Assembly: GCF_002159535.1 (NCBI RefSeq) | Contig: NZ_NFIU01000011.1 | Span: forward strand, 1 to 64,000 | Source of the DNA: Olsenella sp. An290 | GTDB lineage: Bacteria > Actinomycetota > Coriobacteriia > Coriobacteriales > Atopobiaceae | Length of the DNA: 64,000 nucleotides | Reading direction: 5' to 3' | Shown: positions 27,717 to 36,530 of the stretch, piece by piece | How the letters are laid out: each line of letters opens with the position of its first letter | Numbering within the stretch: position 1 is the first letter of the stretch | Translations under genes and position numbers: made by a program | Notes under the pieces: model-generated | The model's database searches: none | The model's input: only the letters and a program-made list of their open reading frames with translations | What the model was told of the DNA's origin: nothing

Positions 27717-28712
27717 TTAGAGGTTGAGGTTGCCGCCAAAGATCTCGGAGACGGAGCGACGCATGTAGACGCTGTGGATGGCCTCGGCGAGCTCGTTGGC
27801 CACGGAGATGGTGCGAATCTTGGAGCCGGGGAGGTCGGCGGCGTCGCACGGGATGATGTCGGTGACGACGCACTCCTCGAGCGGCGCGTCCTGCAGGCGC
27901 TGGACGGCCTGGCCGGAGAAGATGCCGTGGGTGGCGGAGACGTAGATGTCGCCGGCGCCCATCTCCTTGAGCTTCTTGACGGAGTTGCAGAGGGTGCCCG
28001 CGGTGTCGATCATGTCGTCGTTGACGATGCAGGTCTTGCCCTCGATGTTGCCGATGATGCCCATGACCTCGGCCGCGTTGTGCTTGGGGCGGCTCTTGTG
28101 CGCAATGGCGACCTCGCAGCCCAGGTAGTCGGCGAGCTTCTTGGCGTGCTTGGCGCGGCCCATGTCCGGGGAGACCACGACGGTGTTGTCCCAGTCGAAG
28201 TCCTTGGCGCGGAAGTAGTCGCCGATGAGGTAGAGGGCGGTGAGGTGGGTCACGGGGATGTCAAAGAAGCCCTGGATCTGGCCCTGGTGCAGGTCGACGG
28301 TGATGACCTGGTCCACCCCGGCCGCCTCGAGGAGGTTGGCCACGAGGCGCGCGGTGATCGGCTCGCGCGCGGCGGCCTTGCGGTCCTGGCGCGCGTAGCA
28401 GTAGTGGGGGAGCACCGCGGTGAACTTGGAGACCGAGGCGCGCTTGGCGGCGTCGGCCACCACGAGCGTCTCCATGAGGAGGTCGTTCACGTTCTGGCCG
28501 GAGAGCGACTGGATGAAGAAGACGTCGTCGCCGCGCACGGACTCGTCAAAGCGCGCGTAGATCTCGCCGTTGGCGAACTTCTCGATCTTGAGGCCCTGGA
28601 GCTCGAGGTGCAGGATGTCCGCGATCTTCTCGGACAGCTCCGGGTTGCCGGTGCCGGTGTAGAGCTTGATCTCCTTCTTCAGCGGCATGGGCTCGCACAG
28701 GTTCTCGTACAT
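27717..28712 (-). CDS. prs: Ribose-phosphate pyrophosphokinase
   Basis: Makes PRPP from ribose 5-phosphate and ATP for nucleotide, His and Trp synthesis (331 residues). TGTGNPELSEKIA at the start, the ATP loop YARQDRK, the PRPP-binding site IVNDDMIDTAGTL (family consensus contains DDxxDTxGT) and the VVSPDMGRAKHAKKLA flexible loop are present. The start codon directly follows the glmU stop with no gap. Confidence 0.96.
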   Translation of the reverse strand: MYENLCEPMPLKKEIKLYTGTGNPELSEKIADILHLELQGLKIEKFANGEIYARFDESVRGDDVFFIQSLSGQNVNDLLMETLVVADAAKRASVSKFTAVLPHYCYARQDRKAAAREPITARLVANLLEAAGVDQVITVDLHQGQIQGFFDIPVTHLTALYLIGDYFRAKDFDWDNTVVVSPDMGRAKHAKKLADYLGCEVAIAHKSRPKHNAAEVMGIIGNIEGKTCIVNDDMIDTAGTLCNSVKKLKEMGAGDIYVSATHGIFSGQAVQRLQDAPLEECVVTDIIPCDAADLPGSKIRTISVANELAEAIHSVYMRRSVSEIFGGNLNL

Positions 28713-30107
28713 CTAGGCCTCGCTTCTCTTGAGTCTCTCGAGACGCCTTGCGGCGTACCCCTCTACAATGCGCTGGTCGGCGCGCTCCAGGTAGAGCGCG
28801 TCGGCAGGGACGTCCTTGGTCACGCAGGAGCTTGCGCCCACGAGCGCGCCGTCGCCGATGGTCACGGGCGCGACCATCATGGTGTCGGAGCCCACGAACA
28901 CGCCGTCGCCGATGACGGTGCGGTTCTTGTGGACGCCGTCGTAGTTGCAGGTGATGGAGCCGCCGCCAATGTTGACGCCCGCGCCCATCGTGCAGTCGCC
29001 GATGTAGGAGAGGTGCGGCACTTTGGAGCCCTCGCCGATCACGGAGTTCTTGATCTCCACGTGCGTGCCCACGTGGGCACCGGCCAGCACGTGCGCGCCG
29101 CCGCGCAGGTAGCAGCGCGGGCCGCAGGTGACGTCGTCCTCGATGGTGACGTCTGTGCACACGGTCTCCTCCAGGGAGACGTTGTCGCCCACGCGCGTGT
29201 CGGTGAGGCGCGTGTTGGGGCCGAGGACGCACTCCTCGCCCACCGTGGTGCTGCCCCAGAGCATGGTCATGGGAAGCAGGACCGTGTCTCGCCCAACGGT
29301 CACGTCCGGGCCCACCCAGACGGTCGTGGGATCGAGCATGGAGACGCCCTCGAGCATGAGGCGCTCGTTGATGCGCGCCTGCGCAAGGCGCGCGAGCTCC
29401 GCAAGCTGGGAGCGGTTGTTGGCGCCGAGGCCCTCCACGTAGTCCGCGCAGTGGACGATCGTGGTGGCGTGCCCGTGGGCGCGCAGAATCTCAACCATGT
29501 CGGGGAGGTAGTACTCGCCCTGGGCGTTGTCGTTGCCGATCTCTGCCACGTGCGCGGCCAGCAGGGCGCCGTCGAAGGCGTAGCAGCCGGCGTTGCACTC
29601 CAGGAGCTGCGCGTCCTGCTCGGGCGTGCAGTCCTTCTGCTCGACGATGCGCGCGACGGTGCCGTCCTCGGCGAGCTCGATGCGGCCGTAGCCGGTGGGG
29701 TCGGGCGGGGTCATCGTGAGGATGGAGGCGGCATGGCTGCCGTCCGCCACGGACTCCGCAAAGGCGCGGACGGTCTCGGGCTCGATGAGCGGCAGGTCGC
29801 CGTTCAGGATGACGACCGGTCCCTCGTCGATCCCCGTGGCGTCAAGCGCCACGCGAACGGCGTGCCCGGTCCCCAGGCGCTCGGCCTGCTCGACGAACTC
29901 GACGTTCTTCTCGTTGGCAAGATGGTCCCGCACCTCTTGGGCGCCGTTGCCCACCACGACCACGATGCGCTCCGCCCCTGCCTCGCGCGCGGCGCGCGTG
30001 ACCCAGGAGACGAGCGGACGGTCGAGGAGCTTGTGCATTACCTTGGGGTGACGGGACTTCATGCGCGTTCCCTCGCCGGCGGCGAGGATGATCGCGGTCA
30101 TGGGCAT
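28713..30107 (-). CDS. glmU: Bifunctional UDP-GlcNAc pyrophosphorylase / GlcN-1-P acetyltransferase
   Basis: Makes UDP-GlcNAc for cell-wall synthesis (464 residues). The N-terminal uridyltransferase has AAGEGTRMKSRHPKVMHKL; the C-terminal left-handed beta helix has many hexapeptide repeats and NIGGGSITCNYDGVHKNRTVIGDG. The start at 30107 is chosen for the GGAGGCTGTCC before it; an ATG two codons later is an alternative. Order glmU-prs-pth on one strand is conserved in many Gram-positives. Confidence 0.96.
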   Translation of the reverse strand: MPMTAIILAAGEGTRMKSRHPKVMHKLLDRPLVSWVTRAAREAGAERIVVVVGNGAQEVRDHLANEKNVEFVEQAERLGTGHAVRVALDATGIDEGPVVILNGDLPLIEPETVRAFAESVADGSHAASILTMTPPDPTGYGRIELAEDGTVARIVEQKDCTPEQDAQLLECNAGCYAFDGALLAAHVAEIGNDNAQGEYYLPDMVEILRAHGHATTIVHCADYVEGLGANNRSQLAELARLAQARINERLMLEGVSMLDPTTVWVGPDVTVGRDTVLLPMTMLWGSTTVGEECVLGPNTRLTDTRVGDNVSLEETVCTDVTIEDDVTCGPRCYLRGGAHVLAGAHVGTHVEIKNSVIGEGSKVPHLSYIGDCTMGAGVNIGGGSITCNYDGVHKNRTVIGDGVFVGSDTMMVAPVTIGDGALVGASSCVTKDVPADALYLERADQRIVEGYAARRLERLKRSEA

Positions 30108-30237
30108 GGACAGCCTCCAAAGCGACGCGTGTGTCCCAACATTCTTTACCATCATACCGCAGGTCCGTCCGCCTGAAAGCCACTATGGGACACCGTGCGG
30201 GCCGACTACGCCGTTTCTTGATACAATGCTCGCGCAC

Positions 30238-30312
30238 AGGGGTATCGTCCAATGGTTAGGACAGTGGTTTTTGGTGCCATCAATGTGGGTTCGAGTCCTA
30301 CTACCCCTGCCA
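30238..30312 (+). tRNA. tRNA-Gln (TTG anticodon)
   Basis: A 75-nt cloverleaf: acceptor AGGGGTA/TACCCCT, D stem GTCC/GGAC, anticodon stem GTGGT/GCCAT around loop TTTTGGT (anticodon TTG), T arm GTGGG-TTCGAGT-CCTAC, discriminator G and an encoded CCA. TACAAT (30222-30227) is a plausible -10. A GC hairpin 11 nt downstream is the likely terminator. Confidence 0.95.
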
Positions 30313-30322
30313 GCGCACAGAG

Positions 30323-30355
30323 GCGCCCCGGCGAGAAGAACCTCGTCCGGGGCGC
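30323..30355 (+). terminator. Hairpin after tRNA-Gln
   Basis: GCGCCCCGG (30323-30331) pairs with CCGGGGCGC (30347-30355), with an inner GAG/CTC. The loop contains CGAGAAGAAC. No strong U-tract follows. The remaining bases up to 30431 show nothing else of note. Confidence 0.65.
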
Positions 30356-30431
30356 GGTTGCCTGTTATGGAAACGCCACCTCGATTACGTTGCGGATAGG
30401 CTGCGCCGGGGCGCTTGCTGGTGGGACGTCA

Positions 30432-31352
30432 TCAGGCAAGCTCCAGGCTCTCGAAGGCCGCGCAGATGGCGTCGAGGAGAATCACGGCAAAGGTCTGCGC
30501 GTCGCTGATCGTGAAGGCGGAGGTGCCCACGGGCAGCTCGATGCGCGCCGTCCGCGGAGCGGCGGCGGAGCTCTGGACCGCGGTGCGCAGGCGCAGCGCC
30601 AGGGTCTCAAAGTCGTCGAGCACGACGTTGCCCACGCCGGAGGCCACGTTCTCGGGCAGGGGGGAGGACGAGACCTCGATCACGGCGCGCGTCTCGGGGC
30701 TCGCGTCCGCGGCACTGTCCACGAGCTCGACGGCGCAGTCGTCCACGGTGGCGTGGGCGAGGTTCCAGATGCGGCCCGCGACGTTGCGGGAGATGGGGTC
30801 GTCCGCGGTGATGGCGATGTGGGCGTCCTCGAGCACGCTCGCCGCGCGCGCAAAGCCCATGCCGCCCTGCGGGTGGGGGCCCGCCGCGGGCTTGCCGCCC
30901 CAGACGTGCTTCAGGCGCTCGATGGCATCAAAGGTATCCGGGAAGGCCATGCCGTCGGCCAGGACCCCGATGCTCTCCTGGAAGAGCTTCACCGCGGCCT
31001 CCGTGTGGACGCCGTAGGTGCCGTCGGGCTCGCCGCAGGAGAAGCCCAGGATGTTGAGGCGCTCCTGGAGCTGGCGGACGTCGTTGCCGTGGAAGTTGGG
31101 GAGACGCAGGTAAAGGGTGCGGTCGCCAAGCTGGTAGCACTCGTCGACAAGGGTCGACCAGGTGGCGGTGTCCACGGCCTCGCCCAGGGAGAGCCCGTGG
31201 TCAAGGCGGAAGCGTGCCACGGCCGTGGCCGTGGAGCGGCCGAAGGTCCCGTTTGCGCGCTCCGTCTCGTCGATCTGGTAGCCGAGCGAGCCCAGGCGCT
31301 CCTGGATGTCCTCGACGGCGGCGCCGGCCGCCCCTTCCTGAATGGTTTCCAT
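30432..31352 (-). CDS. Peptidoglycan-binding-domain protein without export signal
   Basis: 306 residues. Two PG_binding_1 modules lie at about 7-70 (VEDIQERLGSLGYQID, GRSTATAVARFRLDHGL) and 85-150 (VRQLQERLNILGFSCGEPDGTYG). The C-terminal half (about 165-306) is not recognised. There is no signal peptide or membrane segment, so the protein is predicted to be cytosolic. The architecture recalls actinobacterial CwlM, a cytosolic regulator of peptidoglycan synthesis with two such modules, but the amidase-like part of CwlM cannot be confirmed here. It lies 36 nt upstream of the prenyl synthase end. Confidence 0.75.
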   Translation of the reverse strand: METIQEGAAGAAVEDIQERLGSLGYQIDETERANGTFGRSTATAVARFRLDHGLSLGEAVDTATWSTLVDECYQLGDRTLYLRLPNFHGNDVRQLQERLNILGFSCGEPDGTYGVHTEAAVKLFQESIGVLADGMAFPDTFDAIERLKHVWGGKPAAGPHPQGGMGFARAASVLEDAHIAITADDPISRNVAGRIWNLAHATVDDCAVELVDSAADASPETRAVIEVSSSPLPENVASGVGNVVLDDFETLALRLRTAVQSSAAAPRTARIELPVGTSAFTISDAQTFAVILLDAICAAFESLELA

Positions 31353-31388
31353 TGCCTCTCCTATACCGCGAGTGGGGTGGGGCGGGCC

Positions 31389-32429
31389 CTAGCCCGCACG
31401 CTCCACGAAGAAGTCTGCCATAGAGACGAGAAGGTCGCGGGCCTCAACCGTGATGTGACCCTGCTCGGCGAGCGCCCGGGCGCCCGCCTTGGCCTCGTCG
31501 GCCTTCTCGCGCGCGAGCGCACGGCACCGCTCGATGCCGCCGCCCGCCTCGATGAGCTCGACGGCGCGGTCGAGCCTCTCCGCATCCGCCGTCCGCATGG
31601 AGAGAAGGGCCACGAGCTCGTCTCGGTCCTTCTCGGCAAGGTGCTCGAGCGCCCACACGACGGCGAGCGTACGCTTGCCCTCGGTGATGTCCGAGCGAAA
31701 GTCCTTGCCCTGCGCCTCGGCGTTGCCGACCAGGTTGAGGAGGTCGTCCTGGAGCTGGAAGGCGATGCCCGCGGCAAGGCCCAGCTCGCGGAGGCCCCGC
31801 GCCGCCTCGGTGGAGCCGCCGCCCACGAGCGCGCCCACGAGAAGCGGCACCGCGGCGGAGTACCAGGCCGTCTTGCTCTCCACCATGTAGAGGTAGTCGT
31901 CCGAGGTGAGGTCCCAGCGGGCGTCGCGGACCCACCCCAGGTCAAGCGCCTGACCCTCGAGGGTGTGACGCTCCATCCGCACGAGCTCGCCCGCGGCGGC
32001 AAGGCGCCGCTCGGGGGAGAGCCGCTCGTCGGAGAGCACCACCTCGATGACCTGCGTGAGGGCAAGGTCGCCGGCGTTGATGGCCAGGCCCACGCCCTCG
32101 GTCCGGTAGAGGCAGGGCTCTCCGCGCCGAAGCTCGCCCTCGTCCGCGATGTCGTCGTGGACGAGGGCCGCGCTCTGGAAGAGCTCGACGGCCACGGCGC
32201 ACGAGAGCGCGTCCTCGGCCGTGCCGCCCACGGCCTCGGCGCCCAGGAGCGCGAGGACGGGCCGCACGCGCTTGCCGCCGCTCGCGGTGAAGCGGGCGAG
32301 CGGGCCGTAGAGGTAGCGCTCGAGGTCGGCGGGCGCGCCCGTGCCGAGCGGGCGCGCCGCGGCCTCAGAGAGCGCACGCTCGACGAGCGGCAGGCGCGCG
32401 GCCAGGTAGTCGACGAAGGGCTCTGCCAT
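31389..32429 (-). CDS. Polyprenyl (all-trans) diphosphate synthase
   Basis: Extends allylic diphosphates with IPP (346 residues). The first aspartate motif is LVHDDIADEGELRRG (DDIAD) and the second FQLQDDLLNL (DDLLN), followed by the typical GKDFRSDITEGKRTL. The last Asp of both motifs is partly altered compared with DDxxD but within family variation. Product length (C15-C40) cannot be told. The start at 32429 follows the galE stop by 11 nt; the frame remains open far upstream, but only because of GC-rich composition. Confidence 0.9.
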   Translation of the reverse strand: MAEPFVDYLAARLPLVERALSEAAARPLGTGAPADLERYLYGPLARFTASGGKRVRPVLALLGAEAVGGTAEDALSCAVAVELFQSAALVHDDIADEGELRRGEPCLYRTEGVGLAINAGDLALTQVIEVVLSDERLSPERRLAAAGELVRMERHTLEGQALDLGWVRDARWDLTSDDYLYMVESKTAWYSAAVPLLVGALVGGGSTEAARGLRELGLAAGIAFQLQDDLLNLVGNAEAQGKDFRSDITEGKRTLAVVWALEHLAEKDRDELVALLSMRTADAERLDRAVELIEAGGGIERCRALAREKADEAKAGARALAEQGHITVEARDLLVSMADFFVERAG

Positions 32430-32440
32430 GTTCTTCTCGC

Positions 32441-33496
32441 CTAGTTCTCGTAGCCGTTCGGGTTCTTGGACTGCCAGTTCCAGGAGTCGCGGCACATGTC
32501 CTCGATGTTGAACTTGGCCTCCCAGCCCATCTCGTTCTTTGCCTTGGAGCAGTCGGCGTAGTTGGCGGTGACGTCGCCGGGGCGGCGCGCCTCGATGACG
32601 TAGGGGATCTCGTGCCCGCAGGCGGCGGAGAACGCCTTGATGATCTCGAGGACCGAGGTGCCCTTGCCGGTTCCCAGGTTGAAGACCTCGACGCCGGTCT
32701 TGCCGTTCATCCACGCGAGCGCGGCCACGTGCCCCGTGGCCAGGTCGACCACGTGGATGTAGTCGCGCACGCCCGTGCCGTCGGGCGTGTCGTAGTCGTT
32801 GCCAAAGACGTGCACGGCCTCGCGCTTGCCGATGGCGGTCTGCGCGACGTAGGGCACGAGGTTGTTGGGGATGCCCTTGGGGTCCTCGCCCATGAGGCCC
32901 GAGGGGTGTGCGCCGATGGGGTTGAAGTAGCGCAGCAGCACGACGTCCCACTCGGGGTCGGCCGTGTGGAGGTCGGTGAGGATCTGCTCGATCATCCACT
33001 TGGTCCAGCCGTAGGGGTTGGTGGCCGGCTTCTTGGGGCTCTCCTCGGTGAGGGGCAGGGAGTCCGGGTCGCCGTAGACGGTGGCGGAGCTGGAGAAGAT
33101 GATGGACTTGCAGCCGTGCTCGCGCATGACGTCCACGAGCGTGAGCGTGTTGCCGATGTTGTTGGAGTAGTACTCGATGGGCTTGGAGACGGACTCGCCG
33201 ACGGCCTTGAAGCCGGCGAAGTGGATCACGCGGTCGGGGTGGTGGGCGTCGAAGATCTTGGTGAGGGCCTCGCGGTCGTTGACGTCGGCCTCGTAGAAGG
33301 TCATGCGGGACGCGGCCTCGTCGCCCACGATGGTCTTGATGCGGTCGAGCACCTTGACGGAGGCGTTGGAGAGGTCGTCCACGATGACGACCTGGTAGCC
33401 GCCGCTCAGCAGCTCGACGACCGTGTGGCTGCCGATGAAGCCCGCGCCGCCCGTGACGAGCACGCAGGTGTCCTGAGGTGCGATCTTCTCGCTCAT
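32441..33496 (-). CDS. galE: UDP-glucose 4-epimerase
   Basis: Interconverts UDP-glucose and UDP-galactose (351 residues). The NAD-binding VTGGAGFIGSH, the SSSATVYG serine and the YGWTK catalytic Tyr-Lys pair are intact, as is RYFNPIGAHPSG. The start at 33496 (MSEKIAP) has GGAAAGGACCCTCC before it. TATACT on the minus strand (33554-33559) is a reasonable -10. It is the first gene of a unit with the prenyl synthase and perhaps the peptidoglycan-binding protein. Confidence 0.96.
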   Translation of the reverse strand: MSEKIAPQDTCVLVTGGAGFIGSHTVVELLSGGYQVVIVDDLSNASVKVLDRIKTIVGDEAASRMTFYEADVNDREALTKIFDAHHPDRVIHFAGFKAVGESVSKPIEYYSNNIGNTLTLVDVMREHGCKSIIFSSSATVYGDPDSLPLTEESPKKPATNPYGWTKWMIEQILTDLHTADPEWDVVLLRYFNPIGAHPSGLMGEDPKGIPNNLVPYVAQTAIGKREAVHVFGNDYDTPDGTGVRDYIHVVDLATGHVAALAWMNGKTGVEVFNLGTGKGTSVLEIIKAFSAACGHEIPYVIEARRPGDVTANYADCSKAKNEMGWEAKFNIEDMCRDSWNWQSKNPNGYEN

Positions 33497-33766
33497 GGAG
33501 GGTCCTTTCCCCGAGGCTTCGGCCGGGAGCCCCGACCATTTCGACCACCATTCAGTATACGTCGTGCGCCGGCGCTTGCGGGGGCGCGCGGCAAGGGGAT
33601 GCGGGGCATTTTGCGGCAAGGGGCCGCGCGCGGGAGCCGTTGGGCGAAATGCGGGGCTCTCCTCGCGCCGGGCGTCGCAAAATGGCTAGACTTGCAGCTG
33701 TTGGTTCTTATCGCTGGGGCGCCGGCCGTGGCCGGCCGCGACCGGCGGCGTGAGATGGGAGCAGCC

Positions 33767-34945
33767 ATGGCAGAGGACGCCAAGCAGTACGCGCTGGACA
33801 AGCACCGCGAGTGGCAGGGCAAGATCGAGGTGATCGCCCGCGCGCCGATCACCACGCCGGAGGAGCTGGCCGTGGCCTACACGCCGGGCGTCGCCGAGCC
33901 CTGCCTCAAGATCTCCGAGAACGTGGAGGACTCCTACACCTACACCCGTCGCGGCAACCTGGTGGCCGTGGTCACGGACGGCACCGCGGTGCTGGGCCTT
34001 GGTGACATCGGCCCCGAGGCGGGCATGCCGGTCATGGAGGGCAAGTGCGCCCTGTTCAAGACCTTCGCGGACGTGGACGCGTTCCCGCTGTGCGTGCGCT
34101 CCAAGGACGTGGACGAGATCGTGCGCACCGTGGAACTCATCGCCGGCTCCTTTGGCGGCATCAACCTCGAGGACATCTCCGCGCCGCGCTGCTTTGAGAT
34201 CGAGCGCCGCCTCAAGGAGTCCTGCGACATCCCCGTCTTCCATGACGACCAGCACGGCACCGCCGTCGTGACCTGCGCCGCGCTCATCAACGCGTGCCGC
34301 CTCACCGGCCGCGACCTGGCCGACGTGCGCGTGGTCTTCTCCGGCGCCGGCGCCGCGGGCATCTCCATCGCCAAGCTCATGCAGCGCATGGGCGTGAAGG
34401 ACGTCATCATCTGCGACCGCACGGGCGCCATCTACGAGGGCCGCGAGGGTCTGAACCCCGAGAAGGCCGAGATCGCCACGTGGACCAACCGCGAGGGCGT
34501 GAAGGGCAGCCTCGCCGACGCCGTGCGCGGCGCCGACGTCTTTGTGGGCGTGTCCGCGCCGGGCGTGCTCACTCAGGACATGGTCCGCACGATGGCGGCC
34601 GACCCGATCGTCTTTGCCTGCGCCAACCCCGTGCCGGAGATCATGCCGGACGAGGCGCTCGCCGCCGGTGCCGCCGTGGCCGCCACGGGCCGCTCCGACT
34701 TCCCCAACCAGATCAACAACGTGCTCGCGTTCCCGGGCATCTTCCGTGGCGCCCTCGACGTGCGCGCGTCCGACATCAACGACGACATGATGGAGGCCGC
34801 GGCCTACGCGATCGCCGGCCTCGTGGACGACGAGCACCGCGCCGCCGACCACATCATCCCCGGCGCCTTCGACGAGCGCGTGGCGCCCGCCGTCGCCGCT
34901 GCCGTGGCCGAGGCCGCCCGCAAGTCCGGCGTCGCCCGCATCTAG
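33767..34945 (+). CDS. NAD(P)-dependent malic enzyme
   Basis: Oxidative decarboxylation of malate to pyruvate (392 residues, the short bacterial type without a phosphotransacetylase tail). AYTPGVAEPC, VTDGTAVLGLGDIGPEAGMPVMEGK, FHDDQHGTAVV and the Rossmann VVFSGAGAAGISIA are present. The ATG at 33767 has GATGGGAG at good spacing; an ATG at 33755 is the alternative. A REP unit touches its stop codon and a terminator hairpin follows. Confidence 0.95.
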   Translation: MAEDAKQYALDKHREWQGKIEVIARAPITTPEELAVAYTPGVAEPCLKISENVEDSYTYTRRGNLVAVVTDGTAVLGLGDIGPEAGMPVMEGKCALFKTFADVDAFPLCVRSKDVDEIVRTVELIAGSFGGINLEDISAPRCFEIERRLKESCDIPVFHDDQHGTAVVTCAALINACRLTGRDLADVRVVFSGAGAAGISIAKLMQRMGVKDVIICDRTGAIYEGREGLNPEKAEIATWTNREGVKGSLADAVRGADVFVGVSAPGVLTQDMVRTMAADPIVFACANPVPEIMPDEALAAGAAVAATGRSDFPNQINNVLAFPGIFRGALDVRASDINDDMMEAAAYAIAGLVDDEHRAADHIIPGAFDERVAPAVAAAVAEAARKSGVARI

Positions 34946-34972
34946 GTGCAAAGGGGACAGGCACCTTTGCAC
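34946..34972. repeat. REP unit after malic enzyme
   Basis: A 27-bp palindrome starting GTGCAAAGGGGACAG directly after the malic-enzyme TAG, with no gap. Confidence 0.92.
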
Positions 34973-34976
34973 ATTC

Positions 34977-35019
34977 CGCCGCCCCGACGTTCCTCCGAGA
35001 GGGGAGCGTCGGGGCGGCG
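34977..35019 (+). terminator. Hairpin between convergent genes
   Basis: CGCCGCCCCGACG (34977-34989) pairs with CGTCGGGGCGGCG (35007-35019), 13 bp. It lies between malic enzyme and the convergent gene at 35025-35834, probably serving both. Confidence 0.7.
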
Positions 35020-35024
35020 TCGTG

Positions 35025-35834
35025 CTACTCGGCGAGCTCGGTGAGACAGAAGAGGCTGGGCGGGTTCGTGCGGAGCGCCTCGGCCCGCTCGGGCTCGGCC
35101 GATGCCATCTCCTCGAGGTGGCTGGCATAGATCTGGGCATAGCCCTCGCGAGTGGAGAAGGCGTAGCGCTTGGTCTGGGCGGAGCCGTCGGAAAAGTCTG
35201 CCGTCATGACGAGCGTCGCCCTCTCGAGCTCCGTCGCAAGCACTTCGAGCGCGCAGACGCTTCCCCGGTCGGAGAGCTCGGCCATCTGCCCCAGCTGGTC
35301 CTCGCTCGGCTCGTCCCCCGTGCTGATCGCGTCGTGCAGGTCCTGCATCTGGGCAAGCAGCCCTCGCATCTCGTCCCCGAGCGGGGCGTTCGCGTACACC
35401 CGGTAGTCAGAGCCCGTTGTGTCGGCCCTGACCTGCTCGTCGTAGGGGACCGTGTAGCTCTGGACGCTTCCTCCTGGCCAGTGGATCCAGATGCCCTGCC
35501 TCGAGGCGAGGCCGCTCTCCATGCGGAGCCCCTGCTCGGCGATGACGTTGTCGCCTTCGAGCGAGTAGGTGATCGTCCTTACGTTGGCTCCGGTGCACGT
35601 GAGGTCGAGGACCGTGTTCACCATAATAAACTCGCTCTCGGGCCCACCCGACCAGCCGAGCGTGCCGTTGAACAGCCGGCCAAGCGCCAGGTGCGTGTTG
35701 TCCTCCCCGCCTGTGCCCTCAGCGTAGGCGGTGAGCGCGAACCAGTTGCCCTCCTTGTCCGCCAGGCGGTTCATGAGGGCGCTCGCGCCAAGAAACGCCG
35801 CGACGCTTCCGGCCGCCACGGCGCCCGCGCGCAC
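35025..35834 (-). CDS. Exported protein of unknown function, N terminus truncated
   Basis: The first in-frame start is a GTG at 35834, giving 269 residues beginning RAGAVAAGSVAAFLGA, the hydrophobic half of a signal peptide. The frame continues upstream and encodes LTRRTFV, the twin-arginine half of a Tat signal, but has no start codon there because it runs into the sigma-factor gene. So the gene appears to have lost its own start in a deletion. The rest is a soluble, acidic protein of unknown fold (FALTAYAEGTGGED, WIHWPGGSVQSYTVPYDEQV). It may be non-functional or translated only by reinitiation. Confidence 0.6.
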   Translation of the reverse strand: MRAGAVAAGSVAAFLGASALMNRLADKEGNWFALTAYAEGTGGEDNTHLALGRLFNGTLGWSGGPESEFIMVNTVLDLTCTGANVRTITYSLEGDNVIAEQGLRMESGLASRQGIWIHWPGGSVQSYTVPYDEQVRADTTGSDYRVYANAPLGDEMRGLLAQMQDLHDAISTGDEPSEDQLGQMAELSDRGSVCALEVLATELERATLVMTADFSDGSAQTKRYAFSTREGYAQIYASHLEEMASAEPERAEALRTNPPSLFCLTELAE

Positions 35835-36268
35835 GAAGGTCCGCCTCGTGAGTACTCCTCCACGTAGTGGAGCAGCGCCACCGCGCGGAGCTTCTCGGGC
35901 AGGACCTGGAGCGCCTGCCAGACCGGGTCGGCGCGCAGCTCCGCGAGGGCCGCGTCCTCGGTGCCCGTGCCGGGCGCCGGCAGCTTGCGACCCACGTCAT
36001 CCGCGCTCTCCACGCGGCGGCGCCACGGTGTGCGCCAGAGCTCGCGGCATCGGTTGACGGTCACGCGCAGGAGCCAGGCGCGCAGGTGCTCGTCGCTGGT
36101 GAACGCGGTGTCGTCCGTGAGCAGTCGGCAGAAGACGTCCTGGGCCACGTCCTGGGCGTCGGCCTCGGAGCGCGCCTGCGCAAGGGCGACGAGATAGACC
36201 GAGTTGCCGTGCGCGGCCATTGCGTGCCGCATGAACCTCTCGGTGCGCTTGATGCTCTTGTCGGTCAC
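35771..36268 (-). CDS. ECF-type RNA polymerase sigma factor lacking region 4
   Basis: The start is a GTG at 36268 preceded by AAGGAGGTGA. Region 2 is intact (YLVALAQARSEADAQDVAQDVFCRLL ... LRAWLLRVTVNRCRE). The protein reaches the start of region 4 (LPEKLRAVALLHYVEEYS), where the helix-turn-helix should follow, but instead continues RGGPSCARAP and out of frame through the next gene. The -35-recognition domain is therefore missing. A deletion joining this gene to the downstream Tat-signal gene explains both defects. Sigma activity is unlikely unless sequencing is at fault. Confidence 0.65.
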   Translation of the reverse strand: MTDKSIKRTERFMRHAMAAHGNSVYLVALAQARSEADAQDVAQDVFCRLLTDDTAFTSDEHLRAWLLRVTVNRCRELWRTPWRRRVESADDVGRKLPAPGTGTEDAALAELRADPVWQALQVLPEKLRAVALLHYVEEYSRGGPSCARAPWRPEASRRFLARAPS

Positions 36269-36346
36269 GCACCTCACCTCCTTGCCAACTACATGCGCCA
36301 GCGTCGCATAATGTTCCCTTGGGGCGGGTTCGTGCCGAGGGGGAGT

Positions 36347-36523
36347 GTGGTGGACGATCAGGAGTTCAGGGCGTGCGGGCGCAAGAAGCGCTACGAGACG
36401 CGCGTCGACGCTAAAAAGGCGGCGGAGAAGAGCTCGCGGCGCAAGGACGCGCCCAAGATCTTCGTCTACGAGTGCCCATACTGCGGCGGTTGGCACCTCA
36501 CGCACCGCCGCCCGGGGCGCTGA
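36347..36523 (+). CDS. Small zinc-ribbon-like protein
   Basis: 58 residues from a GTG start (36347, or the adjacent GTG at 36350) after GAGGGGGAG. The sequence is basic with a Cys-containing N-terminal part (FRACGRKKRYETR) and a C-terminal CPYCGGWHLTHRR. Such C-P-x-C-G-x-W-H-L-T proteins are common small hypotheticals in Actinobacteria and phages and may bind zinc and nucleic acid. It is divergent from the sigma-factor gene and is followed within 10 nt by a miniature element. Confidence 0.6.
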   Translation: MVDDQEFRACGRKKRYETRVDAKKAAEKSSRRKDAPKIFVYECPYCGGWHLTHRRPGR

Positions 36524-36530
36524 GTCAAAG

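Noticed and set aside
31389-33551. One giant protein joining the prenyl synthase to the region opposite galE
   Set aside because: The upstream part is a frame-shifted reading of galE and has Arg/Gly/His-rich shadow composition; the synthase starts at 32429.
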